Shown one piece after another: positions 1-8,860 of a stretch of DNA of 26,822 nucleotides. This DNA comes from Nemertoderma westbladi (lineage: Eukaryota > Xenacoelomorpha > Nemertodermatida > Nemertodermatidae), in contig JAUCBJ010008421.1 of assembly GCA_032718475.1 (NCBI GenBank), positions 1-26,822 of the forward strand, read 5' to 3'. Made by a program: the position numbers and the translations under genes. The stretch's first letter is position 1. Each line of letters starts with the position of its first letter. The notes below the pieces were generated by a model. The model was given only the letters and a program-made list of their open reading frames with translations. It made no database searches and was not told where the DNA came from.

Positions 1-52
1 AAGACATTCTAATTTGGCGGGTTAAACTGCCAAAGGTCTGAAAGCGCGAACA
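1..52 (+). repeat. Terminal/fold-back motif, copy A
   Basis: AAGACAT, then TTTGGC-GGTTAAACT-GCCAAAGG, then AAAGCGCGAACA. The same ~55-bp motif occurs at 8014-8070 (plus) and, inverted, at 3160-3214. The centre is an imperfect hairpin: TTTGGCAG and CTGCCAAA arms in the better-preserved form. Copies A and B bracket 1-3214 as inverted termini. Confidence 0.75.
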
Positions 53-889
53 AGCAGTAAACTGTTTAGTTATACTGTCTTGTGTCTCTTGCAGATTCTC
101 CAACTCCAGTTGAGCAGTCTGCTCAAATGCTCTCCTTTCTGCTTCTGCCACTGCCTTTGCCTCCGCCATAGCCGCCGCCTTTTGTTCCTCTATCCTTCTT
201 TTCTTTATTTGTTCTTCTTGGACTCTAACGAGGCGGAGTTTTTCATCACATTTAGCTTGTTCTGCAGCTAACATTTCCGCATCGATTGCGTCCAACACAA
301 GCTTGGTTCCTTCACTATTAGGGCGAAGTCCAGACAGTCGTCTCCTCAACTCTTCGTCTCCTATGAATCGCTGATAGTCTGACAGATATATGTCAATGGC
401 GTCTCTAGTTCGCGGCTTCTCTGCTGCTGTTAATTCGCTTTCCACTTCGCTTTCCACCTCGCTTTCCACTTGAGAAGAGGTGGCGTCGGTTGATTCTTCA
501 TAGGTTGGCCGCTCATCATAAACCATATCCGCCATCTTTGCTCTGCGTTCGGGCGTCCGCTCAACAGTATCCGAACTACTGGAGCTATCGGGCCGCTGAG
601 AACTAGGTTCTTGGCTAGGATGTTGCTGCTGCTTGACAGCTGCTTCTTGATCCCGCTTGACTTTGGCCCGAGTGCCGATGATAGACCTACGTTGTTCTAC
701 TAGCCTAGGGTCTGACACTACTACTGTAGGGATGGCCTTTCTTACAATAGTAGGTGACTTAGACTTGGATCTAGGATGTTCTATACTTGGATCTTGGTCA
801 CGGATCCTTTTAATACGCTGTCTAAGTCTAATACTCATTCTAACACTTTCTAAGAGACTATCTGACATTGATTTGGTTGAATCTGACAT
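1..889 (-). CDS. BEL/Pao-like retrotransposon gag, partial (runs off window edge)
   Basis: The frame opens at an ATG (889-887) and stays open without a stop to base 1, so about 296 codons are visible. It is clearly homologous to the N-terminal part of the plus-strand gag-pol at 10283. Both start M-S-D and share the blocks RRSIIGTRA, DAIDIYLSDYQRF and GDEELRRRL, then an Ala/Glu/Lys-rich coiled-coil-like stretch ending ELENLQE. Compared with the plus copy it lacks a 177-codon block and carries an acidic VESEVESEVESE mini-repeat near the junction. The last ~17 codons (bases 52-1) no longer resemble gag; they are the inverse of the terminal motif found at 3214 and 8014, so the true gag frame is broken there. 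It would encode a retrotransposon structural protein. No zinc knuckle, protease or RT is present in the visible part. The open frame suggests fairly recent activity or constraint. The homology call is secure; function is inferred. Confidence 0.8.
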   Translation of the reverse strand, partial: MSDSTKSMSDSLLESVRMSIRLRQRIKRIRDQDPSIEHPRSKSKSPTIVRKAIPTVVVSDPRLVEQRRSIIGTRAKVKRDQEAAVKQQQHPSQEPSSQRPDSSSSSDTVERTPERRAKMADMVYDERPTYEESTDATSSQVESEVESEVESELTAAEKPRTRDAIDIYLSDYQRFIGDEELRRRLSGLRPNSEGTKLVLDAIDAEMLAAEQAKCDEKLRLVRVQEEQIKKRRIEEQKAAAMAEAKAVAEAERRAFEQTAQLELENLQETQDSITKQFTACSRFQTFGSLTRQIRMS

Positions 890-1027
890 GTTTGTTTACA
901 CAGTTGAATGCCTACGGCTATAAATACAGTTAAAGTAAGTCTAGTAATTCCGTATCACTGTTAGCCTAATAATTAATTACCGATACTGCTACTCAGTGTA
1001 GCGTGATATATATATAATATATTAGAA

Positions 1028-1275
1028 TACCGGTATGCTTATAATATATATATAAGTATTATTACAGACTAGATTTGTCACAGAGTACCGGTATATAATT
1101 TTAGCACAAATATATATAAATATATAATAGGCCTATCTTGAATACCGGTATACAGCTTACACTTATAGTATATATAAGTATAATTATGAACTAGATTTAA
1201 TTACAGAGTACCGGTATGGTTTCAGCTCAAATTTATAGAAATAAATATAATAAGCCTATGGTAAATACCGGTATG
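1028..1275. repeat. Array of TACCGGTA palindromes (left arm)
   Basis: TACCGGTA occurs near 1032, 1088, 1145, 1210 and 1267, spaced about 55-67 bp. It is embedded in a degenerate ~120-bp unit with alternating ATATATA, AGACTAGATTT and AATAGGCCTAT blocks. The right arm mirrors it at 9904-10148. Confidence 0.75.
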
Positions 1276-2269
1276 TCAATTATTTTTAGAATAATTGAAT
1301 TCCTGAATATTTTAGGGTTACTTAGTTACTTTAACTTACTTTATTACCGTTATTTAAGCAGTAGTCCAACTGATAGTGAGACCTAGTTGTTGTATGGCAG
1401 GCCTACTATTTATAAATCGTTTGATTTGATTTATAATATTTATATACCCGTTTAAATGGGTTTTTGTCAATATTTGAAATAAATGTTATTATTTCTGGGG
1501 GAGTCACTACACAGAAGCTGAACGCCTCTCAGTGAAGTGCTATTTATTTGACACTAAAACTGATAATTCTAATTTACCTAAGTTACTTAATACTACAAAT
1601 TACTTACGATATGGGTGAGATTAATTCTCTAATTAAACACAACAAAATATTACGTACGAAATTTTTAGGGTAATTTTACAGGAAGTCTACAAACCAGCCT
1701 AACAAAGGGTTAGAATTCTGGCTATTACAAAGGACAGGGTACTACGGTATTTAAATAATAAGTAGTAGTAAATATATTGTACTGTCCAGATAGGAAAATA
1801 CCACCGCCTGACGACCTATAACCGTATCGCTATAGGTACTACGTTATGTATCACGGATTGTTCCTACCCAGAAGCTAATAGAGCTAACGAATGTGCCTAT
1901 CAACCACTTTACAACACAAATATACTGCCTACACTAATTACTTCGGAAGGCACTGTACTCTAAACCCTAAATTAGGTACAAGTACCGGTATAACAAATAA
2001 TCAGTAGTTAAATATACTTGAACAGTTAAAAGAACCACGGCATCTGCTGGAGTGACCGAAGCACCAAGTCGTCAGTCTTTACCTACGCCAAGCAGCCCTG
2101 ATGTAGTACCGGAGTTAGTTTAACTATAACGGTATGTATAACAAGCACAATTACTGTAGGAATAAACTTGGGGACATGAATGTTGCGAATAATCGCATAA
2201 ACTCTGAATAATAAATATTACGCTACCCGTACAGAATACTCAAACAAATACAAACCAAAACGCTGGCAG

Positions 2270-2760
2270 ACTACTATCAAGCCTAAACAAACTACAGTAT
2301 GTGCAGATTCTGAAACTGTTAGTTAGTATGCGTTCTAACACGGTAGTACGACTTACTCTTTAAGAGGGGATTGTCCTTACAGCATATGGCTGCCCCAACT
2401 TACTAACGGCACTTGATCAGACCAACTCTACACACGCAGCAATCCCTTCAGACCTAAAAATAGCTAGACAACAATCCAGCCTACAAATATTTGAGTAATA
2501 ACTATTACGGTACCTGAACAGACCACACAAACAAACTCAGGCTAAAACACTGGCAGACTACGATCAAGCCTAGATAAACTACAGTATATGCAGACTCTGA
2601 AACTGTTAGTTAGTATGCGTTCTAACACGGTAGTACGACTTATTCTTTAAGAGGGGATTGACCTTCAGCATATGGCTGCCCCAACTTACTAACGGCACTT
2701 TATCAGACAAACTCTACACACGCCGTAATCTCTCCAAACTCAACAACAGTCAGACAGCAG
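2270..2760. repeat. Direct repeat pair, about 287-bp offset (left arm)
   Basis: Blocks containing CTGAAACTGTTAGTTAGTATG, CTAACACGGTAGTACGACTTA and AGCATATGGCTGCCCC occur twice, at about 2303-2440 and 2590-2720. The counterpart pair in the right arm lies near 8430-8570 and 8720-8860. Confidence 0.75.
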
Positions 2761-3159
2761 CCCAGCCCACAATTATCTGAACAATCTGAGCAGGGTCACA
2801 CGCCTTCTGCTCAATATTAGCCTACTAGTAAATAAAACTGACAGAAATAGACCTAAGTAAAATCCCAATAAAAACCAGGCGTCCCCGATTTAATATCGAG
2901 ACCTACCGGTATACAATAATCAAAATCGAATAATACTAATGTACTTGTACAGCAGTACCGGTACCGGTGATGACAGTTAGGCCTACTGACCTACAAAGTA
3001 CCGGTTCAGTTTTACCGGTCACTACGGTATTTTGCAACCTTATTGCTTACTGCAATAAGATCGATAACTGTTACTGTTCGACAGAACAGTATTAAACTGT
3101 ATTTAATGCCTACACTTGCAACCTTATTGCCTACTGCAATAAGATTATAACTGTTACTG

Positions 3160-3214
3160 TTCGCGCTTTTGAAGACCTTTAGCAGTTTAACCTGCCAAAA
3201 TTTATATGTCTTTT
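3160..3214 (-). repeat. Terminal/fold-back motif, copy B
   Basis: Inverse of the motif at 1-52 and 8014-8070: AAAAGACAT...TTTGGCAGGTTAAACTGC...AAAGCGCGAACAG on the minus strand. It marks the boundary between the leader and the upstream block in copy 1. Confidence 0.75.
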
Positions 3215-4391
3215 AGTTAATTAACACACCTTTAGCATACGACAATATTTTATGCTAATAAACAAAACATTAGCCGAAGCCAGCCCATGCGCGATCATTC
3301 ACCCGATGGATCTACACCCGGGAGGCTGAATTCGGATGCTTAGATTTTATTATTGCAGTGTAAGGTTGCAGTGTAAACCTATTGTATTATTCGATAGATC
3401 ACTAATATGTAATTTCTGACAGATATTATTAACTTTCGGGAAATATTAACAGTTCCTTTAGGACGTGGCGCTCTATCTATTTAAACAGAGCTAGGACTTA
3501 TACTAAACGCAACGATAAGGCTTATGATTAAAGTATAAGTCGCATTCTTTAGGAAATGCTTTGTTACCAGTCACATCACACTCACAATCATGCACACTAT
3601 TCTGCCGACCGTCAGTATATTTGATCACACATAAAGAGAACAGCAATTGACTCAGGTAGTGTCTACTAAATAACATTAGATTCAATACACACCACATTGA
3701 TATAAATCGCAATTGTTATATATAGCCCGCCTCTCTAACCTGTAGTGTATCAAGAAAATTGGGAATTTGGGGTGATTTATCCGTATTCTCCAAATAGCAA
3801 TATTTCCATCAACAAATAGGTACAATTAATAACTGACGGTAAAATAACAGTACAAACAATATGATTAGTGCAGTTAAATTAAGTGAGGTAACACCGCCGG
3901 TAACAGTTATACTTTCTATAATCTAAGCAGTTTACTAGAGTTCTTCCCAAAAAGCCGGTGTTTCTGGCTTAGACAGCAATAACAACAAAGTATCAAGTAA
4001 GGCAGTAAGACTGAACACTCTCCTTATGATCGGCTGAAAAGCTACACGTCGACAGGAAAAATCGCTCTGATTGGCTCAAGCCAAACAAAGAACTATGCAT
4101 CCAATGGCTGTTTCCATGTCAGCAACCAGCTGTTAGATGTCGTAATATGAATCATCACGGCTAAGCTGTGAAAGGTAGTTGGTGCATTACAGGTTTTTTG
4201 CCTTACCATGTCCGCCAAAACACGTATATAGCAGAATGACTTTTATGTCCGTTAAAACACCTGTAACGGTACCTTGCGGGCGAGGGGAATATATATACAG
4301 TTAGAGAACCTTTTTAGAGTATTCCAGCGCCTGGGGGGAAACTGGATTGCGAAGCAAAAGGGGCCAGTTATATCCCACAGAAGCTTTTACA
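3215..4391 (-). promoter_or_regulatory. Upstream block of Pao copy 1 (possible LTR/U3)
   Basis: Non-coding. A 69-codon frame at 3503-3712 (minus) is disrupted in the homologous right-arm sequence, so it is probably chance. Short conserved islands shared with 6886-8013 include TGTAAAAGCTT, GGACATAAAAGTCATT, CCAATCAGAGCG (CCAAT box), AACACCGGCTTTT and GGACGTGGCGCTCTA. Conservation of a CCAAT motif between two otherwise diverged arms suggests promoter function. This is inference only. Confidence 0.4.
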
Positions 4392-4548
4392 AATCTGTAA
4401 TGGGTTTATGTTGGGGGGCATAAACACCCCAATAAACCACACAAAAAACTGCGTACAATGATACGTATGTATACCTGTAGTTGACACTAGACATACGTGT
4501 AAATAATGTTAATTGTATTGGGCGCCCCACCAAGTTAAATATACTAAC

Positions 4549-4742
4549 CTACAAGAACTGATAATCATTATGTTGAGAATGCTGGCTTCGCACACCGTAT
4601 AGTCCAACCACAACCAGGTATCACAAAGTATCTCTCCGAAAGGCCAATATCCGATTATTAGGTACATGGTATACAATGGTATAGACGATATACCAACCGT
4701 CGCATCGGCAACAGCAAGAGATAATAAAAACATGTTTGATAC
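4549..4742 (-). CDS. Aminergic GPCR exon (histamine H3/muscarinic-like), TM2-TM3
   Basis: On the minus strand, about 64 codons read VSN-MFLLSLAVAD...GYWPFG...LCDTWLWLDYT...NIMIISSCR. This is the TM2-ECL1-TM3 segment of a class A aminergic receptor. Visible hallmarks are the TM2 aspartate in LAVAD, the ECL1 tryptophan (GYWPFG), the TM3 disulphide cysteine (LCD) and the amine-binding TM3 aspartate (LDYT). The end of TM3 reads S-C-R where D-R-Y is expected, so the DRY aspartate is absent. A TTTAG acceptor precedes 4742, and AG|GTTAGT follows 4549 within the Arg codon, a known intron position in this receptor class. No other receptor exon was recognised nearby. It could be one exon of a gene with large introns or a decaying copy. 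Family is confident; subtype and activity are not. Confidence 0.7.
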
Positions 4743-5321
4743 CTAAACGTCAGAATAATTATTTATTTAATGGAAAAAAAGTAGAACTTTTTTTCATTAT
4801 TCTCAAGGCATTTTATTTACCGAGCGCCAGCGAGGTTAATAAAGGGTCGAGAGAATATTGAAAAAAAATGTTCTATGTTTTTTCCCATGTAATACGTAAT
4901 TTTATTCTTAAATTGGTACTTGTTTTGTTGCTAAATTCTTTATAAAACATAGATCGATAACGGTATACAGTGCAGTACAGTAGTGTTATAAATTTAACTG
5001 TAGTATTTTACTATATTGATTCCATAGTTACTGCGAACCAACCATATTACATCTCCACTCCATTAATTAGCAATTTATTACAATTAACATTATTAGTAAA
5101 AAATTGTGAATTCAAACACATAAATACAGAAACAAACACAGAAATGAAAATAAGACAAATCCCACGCAATTTATAATACTGTAGTACAAAATAATAGCAA
5201 TGCTAATTTACATACAGCATTAGCATTCGCAAAACAAAATTGCAAAGTCAATGAAAGCATTCATGGGAGTTTTATAACGAGTTTAAGTTACACCTAGCCC
5301 AACCCCGTCTTTCATCCTTCA
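4743..5321. other. AT-rich non-coding stretch
   Basis: No convincing gene. One short hairpin is visible: AATGCTAAT (5199-5207) with ATTAGCATT (5219-5227). The 68-codon plus frame at 4970-5176 is AT-driven and resembles nothing recognised. Confidence 0.5.
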
Positions 5322-5353
5322 GTGTGTGGTCGATACATGGGAACCAAGGCAAC

Positions 5354-6420
5354 TGAGAAACAGAGTGGACAGGTTTACTGTGGAAGATTACTCATGGTGG
5401 TCAACAGGCATTCCTTTAGGAAACAGAGTGGAAGGGTTTACTGTGGAAGATCACCCATGGTGGTGAACAGGCATTCCTTTAGGAAACAGAGTGGAAGGGT
5501 TTACTGTGGAAGATCACCCATGGTGGTGATCAGGCATTCCTTTGGGAAACAGAGTGGAAGAGTTTACTGTGGAAGATCACCCATGGTGGTGAACAGGCAT
5601 TCCTTTGGGAAACAGAGTGGAAGGGTTTACTGTGGAAGATCACCCATGGTGGTGAACAGGCATTCCTTTGGGAAACAGAGTGGAAGGGTTTACTGTGGAA
5701 GATCACCCATGGTGGTGAACAGGCATTCCTTTGGGAAACAGAACGGAAGGGTCTACTGTGGAAGATCCCCCACCCATGGTGGTGAACAGGCATTCCTTAA
5801 AAAACAGAGTGGAAGGGTTTACTGTGGAAGATCCCCGGTTTACTGTGGAAGATCACCCATGGTGGTGAACAGGCATTCCTTTAGGAAACAGAGTGGAAGG
5901 GTTTACTGTGGAAGATCACCCATGGTAGTGAACATGCATTCCTTTAGGAAACAGAGTGGAAGGGCTTACTGTGGAAGATCACCCCTGGTGATGAACAGGC
6001 AGTCCTTTAGGAAACAGTATGGAAGGGTTTACTGTGGAAGATCACCCATGGTGGTGAACAGGCATTCCTTAAAGAAACAGAGTGGACGGGTTTACTGTGG
6101 AAGATCACCCCTGGTGGTGAACAGGCGTTCCTTTATGAAACACAGTGGAAGGATTTACTGTGGAAGATCACCAATAATGGTGGTGAACAAGCATTCCTTT
6201 GGGAAACAGAGTGGAAGGGTTTACTGTGAAAGATCACCAAAGGTTGTGAACAAACATTCCTTTAGGAAACAGAGCGGAAGGGTTTACTGCGGAAGATCAC
6301 CAATAATGGTTGTGAACAGGCATTCCTTTAGGAAACAGAGCGGAAGGGTTTACTGCGGAAGATCACCAATAATGGTTGTGAACAGGCATTCCTTTAGGAA
6401 ACAGAGTGGAAGGGTTTACT
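5354..6420 (+). repeat. 63-bp minisatellite, about 17 units, open as a 21-residue repeat
   Basis: The tandem unit of about 63 bp (core GTTTACTGTGGAAGATCACC, then ATGGTGGTGAACAGGCATTCC) is repeated about 17 times. Because 63 is divisible by 3, one plus frame (5322-6425) stays open for 367 codons. It gives a basic, one-Cys repeat: KQSGRVYCGRSP followed by MVVNRHSFR. Units with indels (5760-5850, 6172-6180, 6298-6390) keep the frame overall. The frame has no signal peptide and ends at a TGA right after the last unit. It is most simply a minisatellite; coding is possible but unsupported by any recognised family. Confidence 0.85.
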
Positions 6421-6421
6421 G

Positions 6422-6474
6422 TTGATAGTAACAATGTGTTGGCAAGCTGTATTTTTCGAGGTATTTGTTATTAT
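6422..6474 (+). repeat. 53-bp direct repeat, left copy
   Basis: Begins TTGATAGTAACAATG and ends GTATTTGTTATTAT. It is identical to 6833-6885 except for one base, and it flanks the SINE/hammerhead insertion. The left copy directly follows the last minisatellite unit. Confidence 0.9.
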
Positions 6475-6664
6475 ACATTTATTAAGGAAGGGATCTAGGG
6501 GTCTTAACCTCGAATGATAAGTTTATTTTGCCGAAAAATAACTTATCTTTTATTGGCGCAATTGTAGGACTAATCGAATCACACGCGTACTTTTTTAACC
6601 GGATATTGTTCAAGTTTAGGAATCGCGTAATTTTTCTTGAAATTAATATCTCATATCTCTCCAA

Positions 6665-6707
6665 ACCACGTACGCGTTTCGACCTTACTGGGTCTCATCA
6701 GCGTGGT
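6665..6707 (-). ncRNA. Minimal type I hammerhead self-cleaving ribozyme
   Basis: Read 5'-3' on the minus strand: stem I ACCACG (6707-6702), CTGATGA (6701-6695), stem II GACC-CAGTAA-GGTC (6694-6681), GAAA (6680-6677), short stem III with CGCG (6676-6673), then GTA (6673-6671) as the cleavage triplet, then CGTGGT (6670-6665) closing stem I. All six stem I pairs and all four stem II pairs are Watson-Crick, and every invariant core base is present. Predicted cleavage is between 6671 and 6670. The very short stem III matches the small dimer-active hammerheads described for Penelope-like elements. Activity is not shown here. Confidence 0.85.
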
Positions 6708-6710
6708 GTC

Positions 6711-6770
6711 GGATTCGAACCTGGGACCTCGAGGTGGAAGCCGAGACTACAACCACTAGGCCACAGGTTC
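6711..6770 (-). other. tRNA-like region with pol III A and B boxes
   Basis: The A box TGGCCTAGTGG and B box GGTTCGAATCC are perfect and 32 bp apart. The D-arm and anticodon region loosely resembles tRNA-Glu/Gly. The anticodon stem and acceptor pairing are imperfect, and the 3' side runs straight into the hammerhead instead of an acceptor stem. This is a tRNA-derived internal promoter, not a functional tRNA gene. Confidence 0.75.
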
Positions 6771-6832
6771 TTGAGATTTGGAGTATTAATTTCAAAGCCA
6801 GCTGCCATTTTATTAGCCCCTGATTTTTATTA

Positions 6833-6885
6833 TTGATAGAAACAATGTGTTGGCAAGCTGTATTTTTCGAGGTATTTGTTATTAT
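6833..6885 (+). repeat. 53-bp direct repeat, right copy
   Basis: Second copy of 6422-6474, with one mismatch. It abuts the TGTAAAAGCTT terminus of Pao copy 2 at 6886 with no gap. Confidence 0.9.
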
Positions 6886-8013
6886 TGTAAAAGCTTTTGC
6901 GTAATTAACCGGTTATTTTCCCTTAAAGTACTCTGTAGTCGGTTTACCAGGCATAAAAAGGCCGTGTCCTTGCTGTACTGGTGTTTTAGAGGACATAAAA
7001 GTCATTTCTTCTGTATTTGTACTTTAGAGGACATAATCCGCAATCTCGTGACGCGATAAGCTAGATACTCTTGAAAACAGTGTCGCTACCATGACGACAG
7101 CTAACAGCTGATATTGCCACGTCGACATTTCTTTGTTTCTTTGTTCTCTCGTTGTTCGGTTGACCAATCAGAGCGTTTTTTGTCTCTGTGTTGGAGGTGT
7201 ATACAGAACTCAGTAATTCAGTGTTATGTTTTTGCCCAGAGCCTAAGAACACCGGCTTTTGGCACCTCCGTATATCAGCATTCTTTAGCTTTACATTAGT
7301 AGGCTTAATTATAGAACGTATATCTGTTATCGAGTTAATTACGATCTAACCTAACCATACCAATGCAAATCGAGTTAACATACCATATCTATCCATAAAT
7401 TACTAATATTACTGCTTTTACTGTCGGTTATTCATTATATTGGTTGATGAAATATTATATCGGAATACTGATCAATAGTCAGATACCCCACCTTCTTGAT
7501 ATACTAAAGGTTAGAGAGACCGGTTACAGATAAACGATTGCGACCTATGTTAAGTGGTTTGAAGTGAATCTAATGCTATTTCATATGCCCGACATAAATT
7601 GTATGTTGCTCTCTTTATACGTGACCAAATTTAGTGAAGGTCGGCAGATTAGTGTGCAGTATTGTGCAGCATTGTGTATGATTGTAATTGATAACAAAGC
7701 ATCTCCTAAAGAATGCGCCATATACGTAAATCTATAGCCTTTTCGTTGTGTCTAGTTTAAGTCATAACTCTGTTTACATATTTAGAGCGCCACGTCCTAA
7801 AGGAACTGTTAATATTTCCCGAAAGTGAATAATATTTGTCAGAGATTATATATTACGATCAGTCGAATAATACGGTAGGCTTACACCATCAATCATTAAG
7901 CTCCGAATTCAGTCTCCCGGGTATATCCAGCGGGTGAATGATTGCGCATAGACTGGCTTCGGCTAATGTAGTGTATCAAATACTCGTCATAAGCTAAAGA
8001 ATATATATCATCC
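6886..8013 (+). promoter_or_regulatory. Upstream block of Pao copy 2 (possible LTR/U3)
   Basis: Non-coding. It starts TGTAAAAGCTT and contains the CCAATCAGAGCG box at 7164-7175, GGACATAAAAGTCATTT near 6994, AACACCGGCTTTT near 7248 and AGAGCGCCACGTCCTAAAGG near 7785, each matched in the inverted arm. The small frames at 6847-7059, 7061-7252 and 7114-7299 are not shared with the other arm and are not credible genes. Confidence 0.4.
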
Positions 8014-8070
8014 AAAAGACATCCTAATTTGGCAGGTTAAACTGTCAAAGGTCTTAAAAGCGCAAACAAT
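8014..8070 (+). repeat. Terminal/fold-back motif, copy C
   Basis: AAAAGACATCCTAATTTGG, then the hairpin-forming AGGTTAAACTGTCAAAGG, then AAAAGCGCAAACA. Same motif as 1-52 and 3160-3214. No inverted partner was found 3' of the Pao frame. Confidence 0.75.
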
Positions 8071-8429
8071 AACAGATAGTGCTTCTGGATTGCGGTGTAA
8101 GCAATCTAGTCGAAAGTACCGGTACCGGTCGAACGGTAACCTGTACTGCTGTAACCAGTAGGCCTGACTGCCTGATCATCCGAACCGGTACTTACAGTAC
8201 AGGTACAGCAGTATTATTCGATTTTTATAATTATATACCGGTAGGCCTTAATAATTAATCAGGGATGGCCGCCCTGGTTTTTTATTGAGATTTTACTTGT
8301 TTCTGTCAAGTTTTATTTATTTGTAGGTTAATATTGAGCAGAAGGCGTGTAAGCCTGCTCCGATTGCACAGATAATTTGTAGGCTGGACTGTTGTCTAAC
8401 TGTTGTTAAGTCTGAACGGATTGCGGTGT

Positions 8430-8860
8430 GTGTAGAGCATCTGTCCGATAAAGTGCTAAGTTAGGAAAGTAGGGGCTTCAAGTGCTGTGAGGTAAACCCC
8501 CTGTGAAAGAATAAGTCGTACTACTGGGTTAGAACGCATACTAACTAATCATTTCGGAGTCTGCATATACTGTAGTTTATTTAGGCTTGATAGTAGTCTG
8601 CCAGCGTTTGGTCTGTACTTTGTTTGTGTAGTCTGTACGGGTAGCGTATAATTTTATTTAGATAATTTGTAGGCTGGATAGTTGTCTGGCTGTTGTTGGG
8701 TTTGAGGAAATTTCGGTGTGTGTAGAGCATCTGTCCGATAAAGTGCTAAGTTAGGAAAGTAGGGGCTTCAAGTGCTGTGAGGTAAACCCCCTGTGAAAGA
8801 ATAAGTCGTACTACTGGGTTAGAACGCATACTAACTAATCATTTCGGAGTCTGCATATAC
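8430..8860. repeat. Direct repeat pair, 290-bp offset (right arm)
   Basis: A ~130-bp block (from AGAGCATCTGTCCGATAAAG to GGAGTCTGCATATAC) occurs at about 8428-8570 and 8718-8860, almost without change. The two copies resemble each other more than either resembles its left-arm counterpart. Confidence 0.8.

Larger units (their letters stand above)
890..3214 (-). other. Non-coding leader of Pao copy 1
   Basis: No credible coding frame was found. The stretch is homologous, inverted, to 8014-10282. It holds an ACCGGT palindrome array (1028-1275), two ~287-bp direct repeats (about 2270-2760), and an 80-bp-offset duplication (3037-3083 and 3118-3165, both containing CCTTATTGC and TGTTACTGTTCG). A leader of more than 2 kb before gag is long for BEL/Pao. 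No convincing primer-binding site was recognised. Confidence 0.55.
1..4391 (-). mobile_element. BEL/Pao-like element, copy 1 (5' part, minus strand)
   Basis: In minus orientation this reads: terminus TGTAAAAGCTT (4391-4381), an upstream block (4380-3215), a long leader (3214-890), then gag (889-52). Each part has a diverged counterpart in the same order in the plus-strand copy: 6886-8013, 8014-10282, and 10283 onward. Examples are the GCCAATCAGAGCG block at 4063-4075, the CCCGGG/GAATTC-containing block near 3300-3335, and the ACCGGT arrays. The 5'-TG start fits an LTR terminus, but no second LTR is in the window, so LTR limits are unproven. The gag is cut at about base 52, where an inverted copy of the 3214 motif is fused. 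Confidence 0.7.
6475..6832 (-). mobile_element. tRNA-derived SINE-like insertion carrying a hammerhead ribozyme
   Basis: This ~358-bp segment lies between 53-bp direct repeats. On the minus strand it has a pol III A box (TGGCCTAGTGG, 6763-6753) and a B box (GGTTCGAATCC, 6721-6711), then a hammerhead core (6707-6665), then an AT-rich body. Inverted 12-mers TTGAAATTAATA (6637-6648) and TATTAATTTCAA (6784-6795) bracket the tRNA-like/ribozyme core. The A/B boxes indicate a SINE-like head. Small hammerheads with a very short stem III are known from Penelope-like elements and retrozymes. No RT of either kind is visible inside, so it would be non-autonomous. The long flanking repeat is unusual for a SINE. 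Confidence 0.7.

Noticed and set aside
3503-3712. 69-codon minus-strand gene
   Set aside because: The homologous right-arm sequence (about 7563-7740) does not preserve the frame; it lies in non-coding upstream DNA of the Pao element.
5354-6420. CRISPR array
   Set aside because: Units are contiguous 63-bp repeats with no unique spacers, in animal DNA.
6711-6770. Functional tRNA gene on the minus strand
   Set aside because: A and B boxes are perfect, but anticodon stem and acceptor stem do not pair properly and a hammerhead follows at once; treated as a tRNA-derived promoter.
8014-8045. Primer-binding site at TGGCAGGTTAAACTG
   Set aside because: Begins with TGG but does not match the 3' end of a recognisable tRNA (no T-loop complement), and the motif also occurs as inverted termini.
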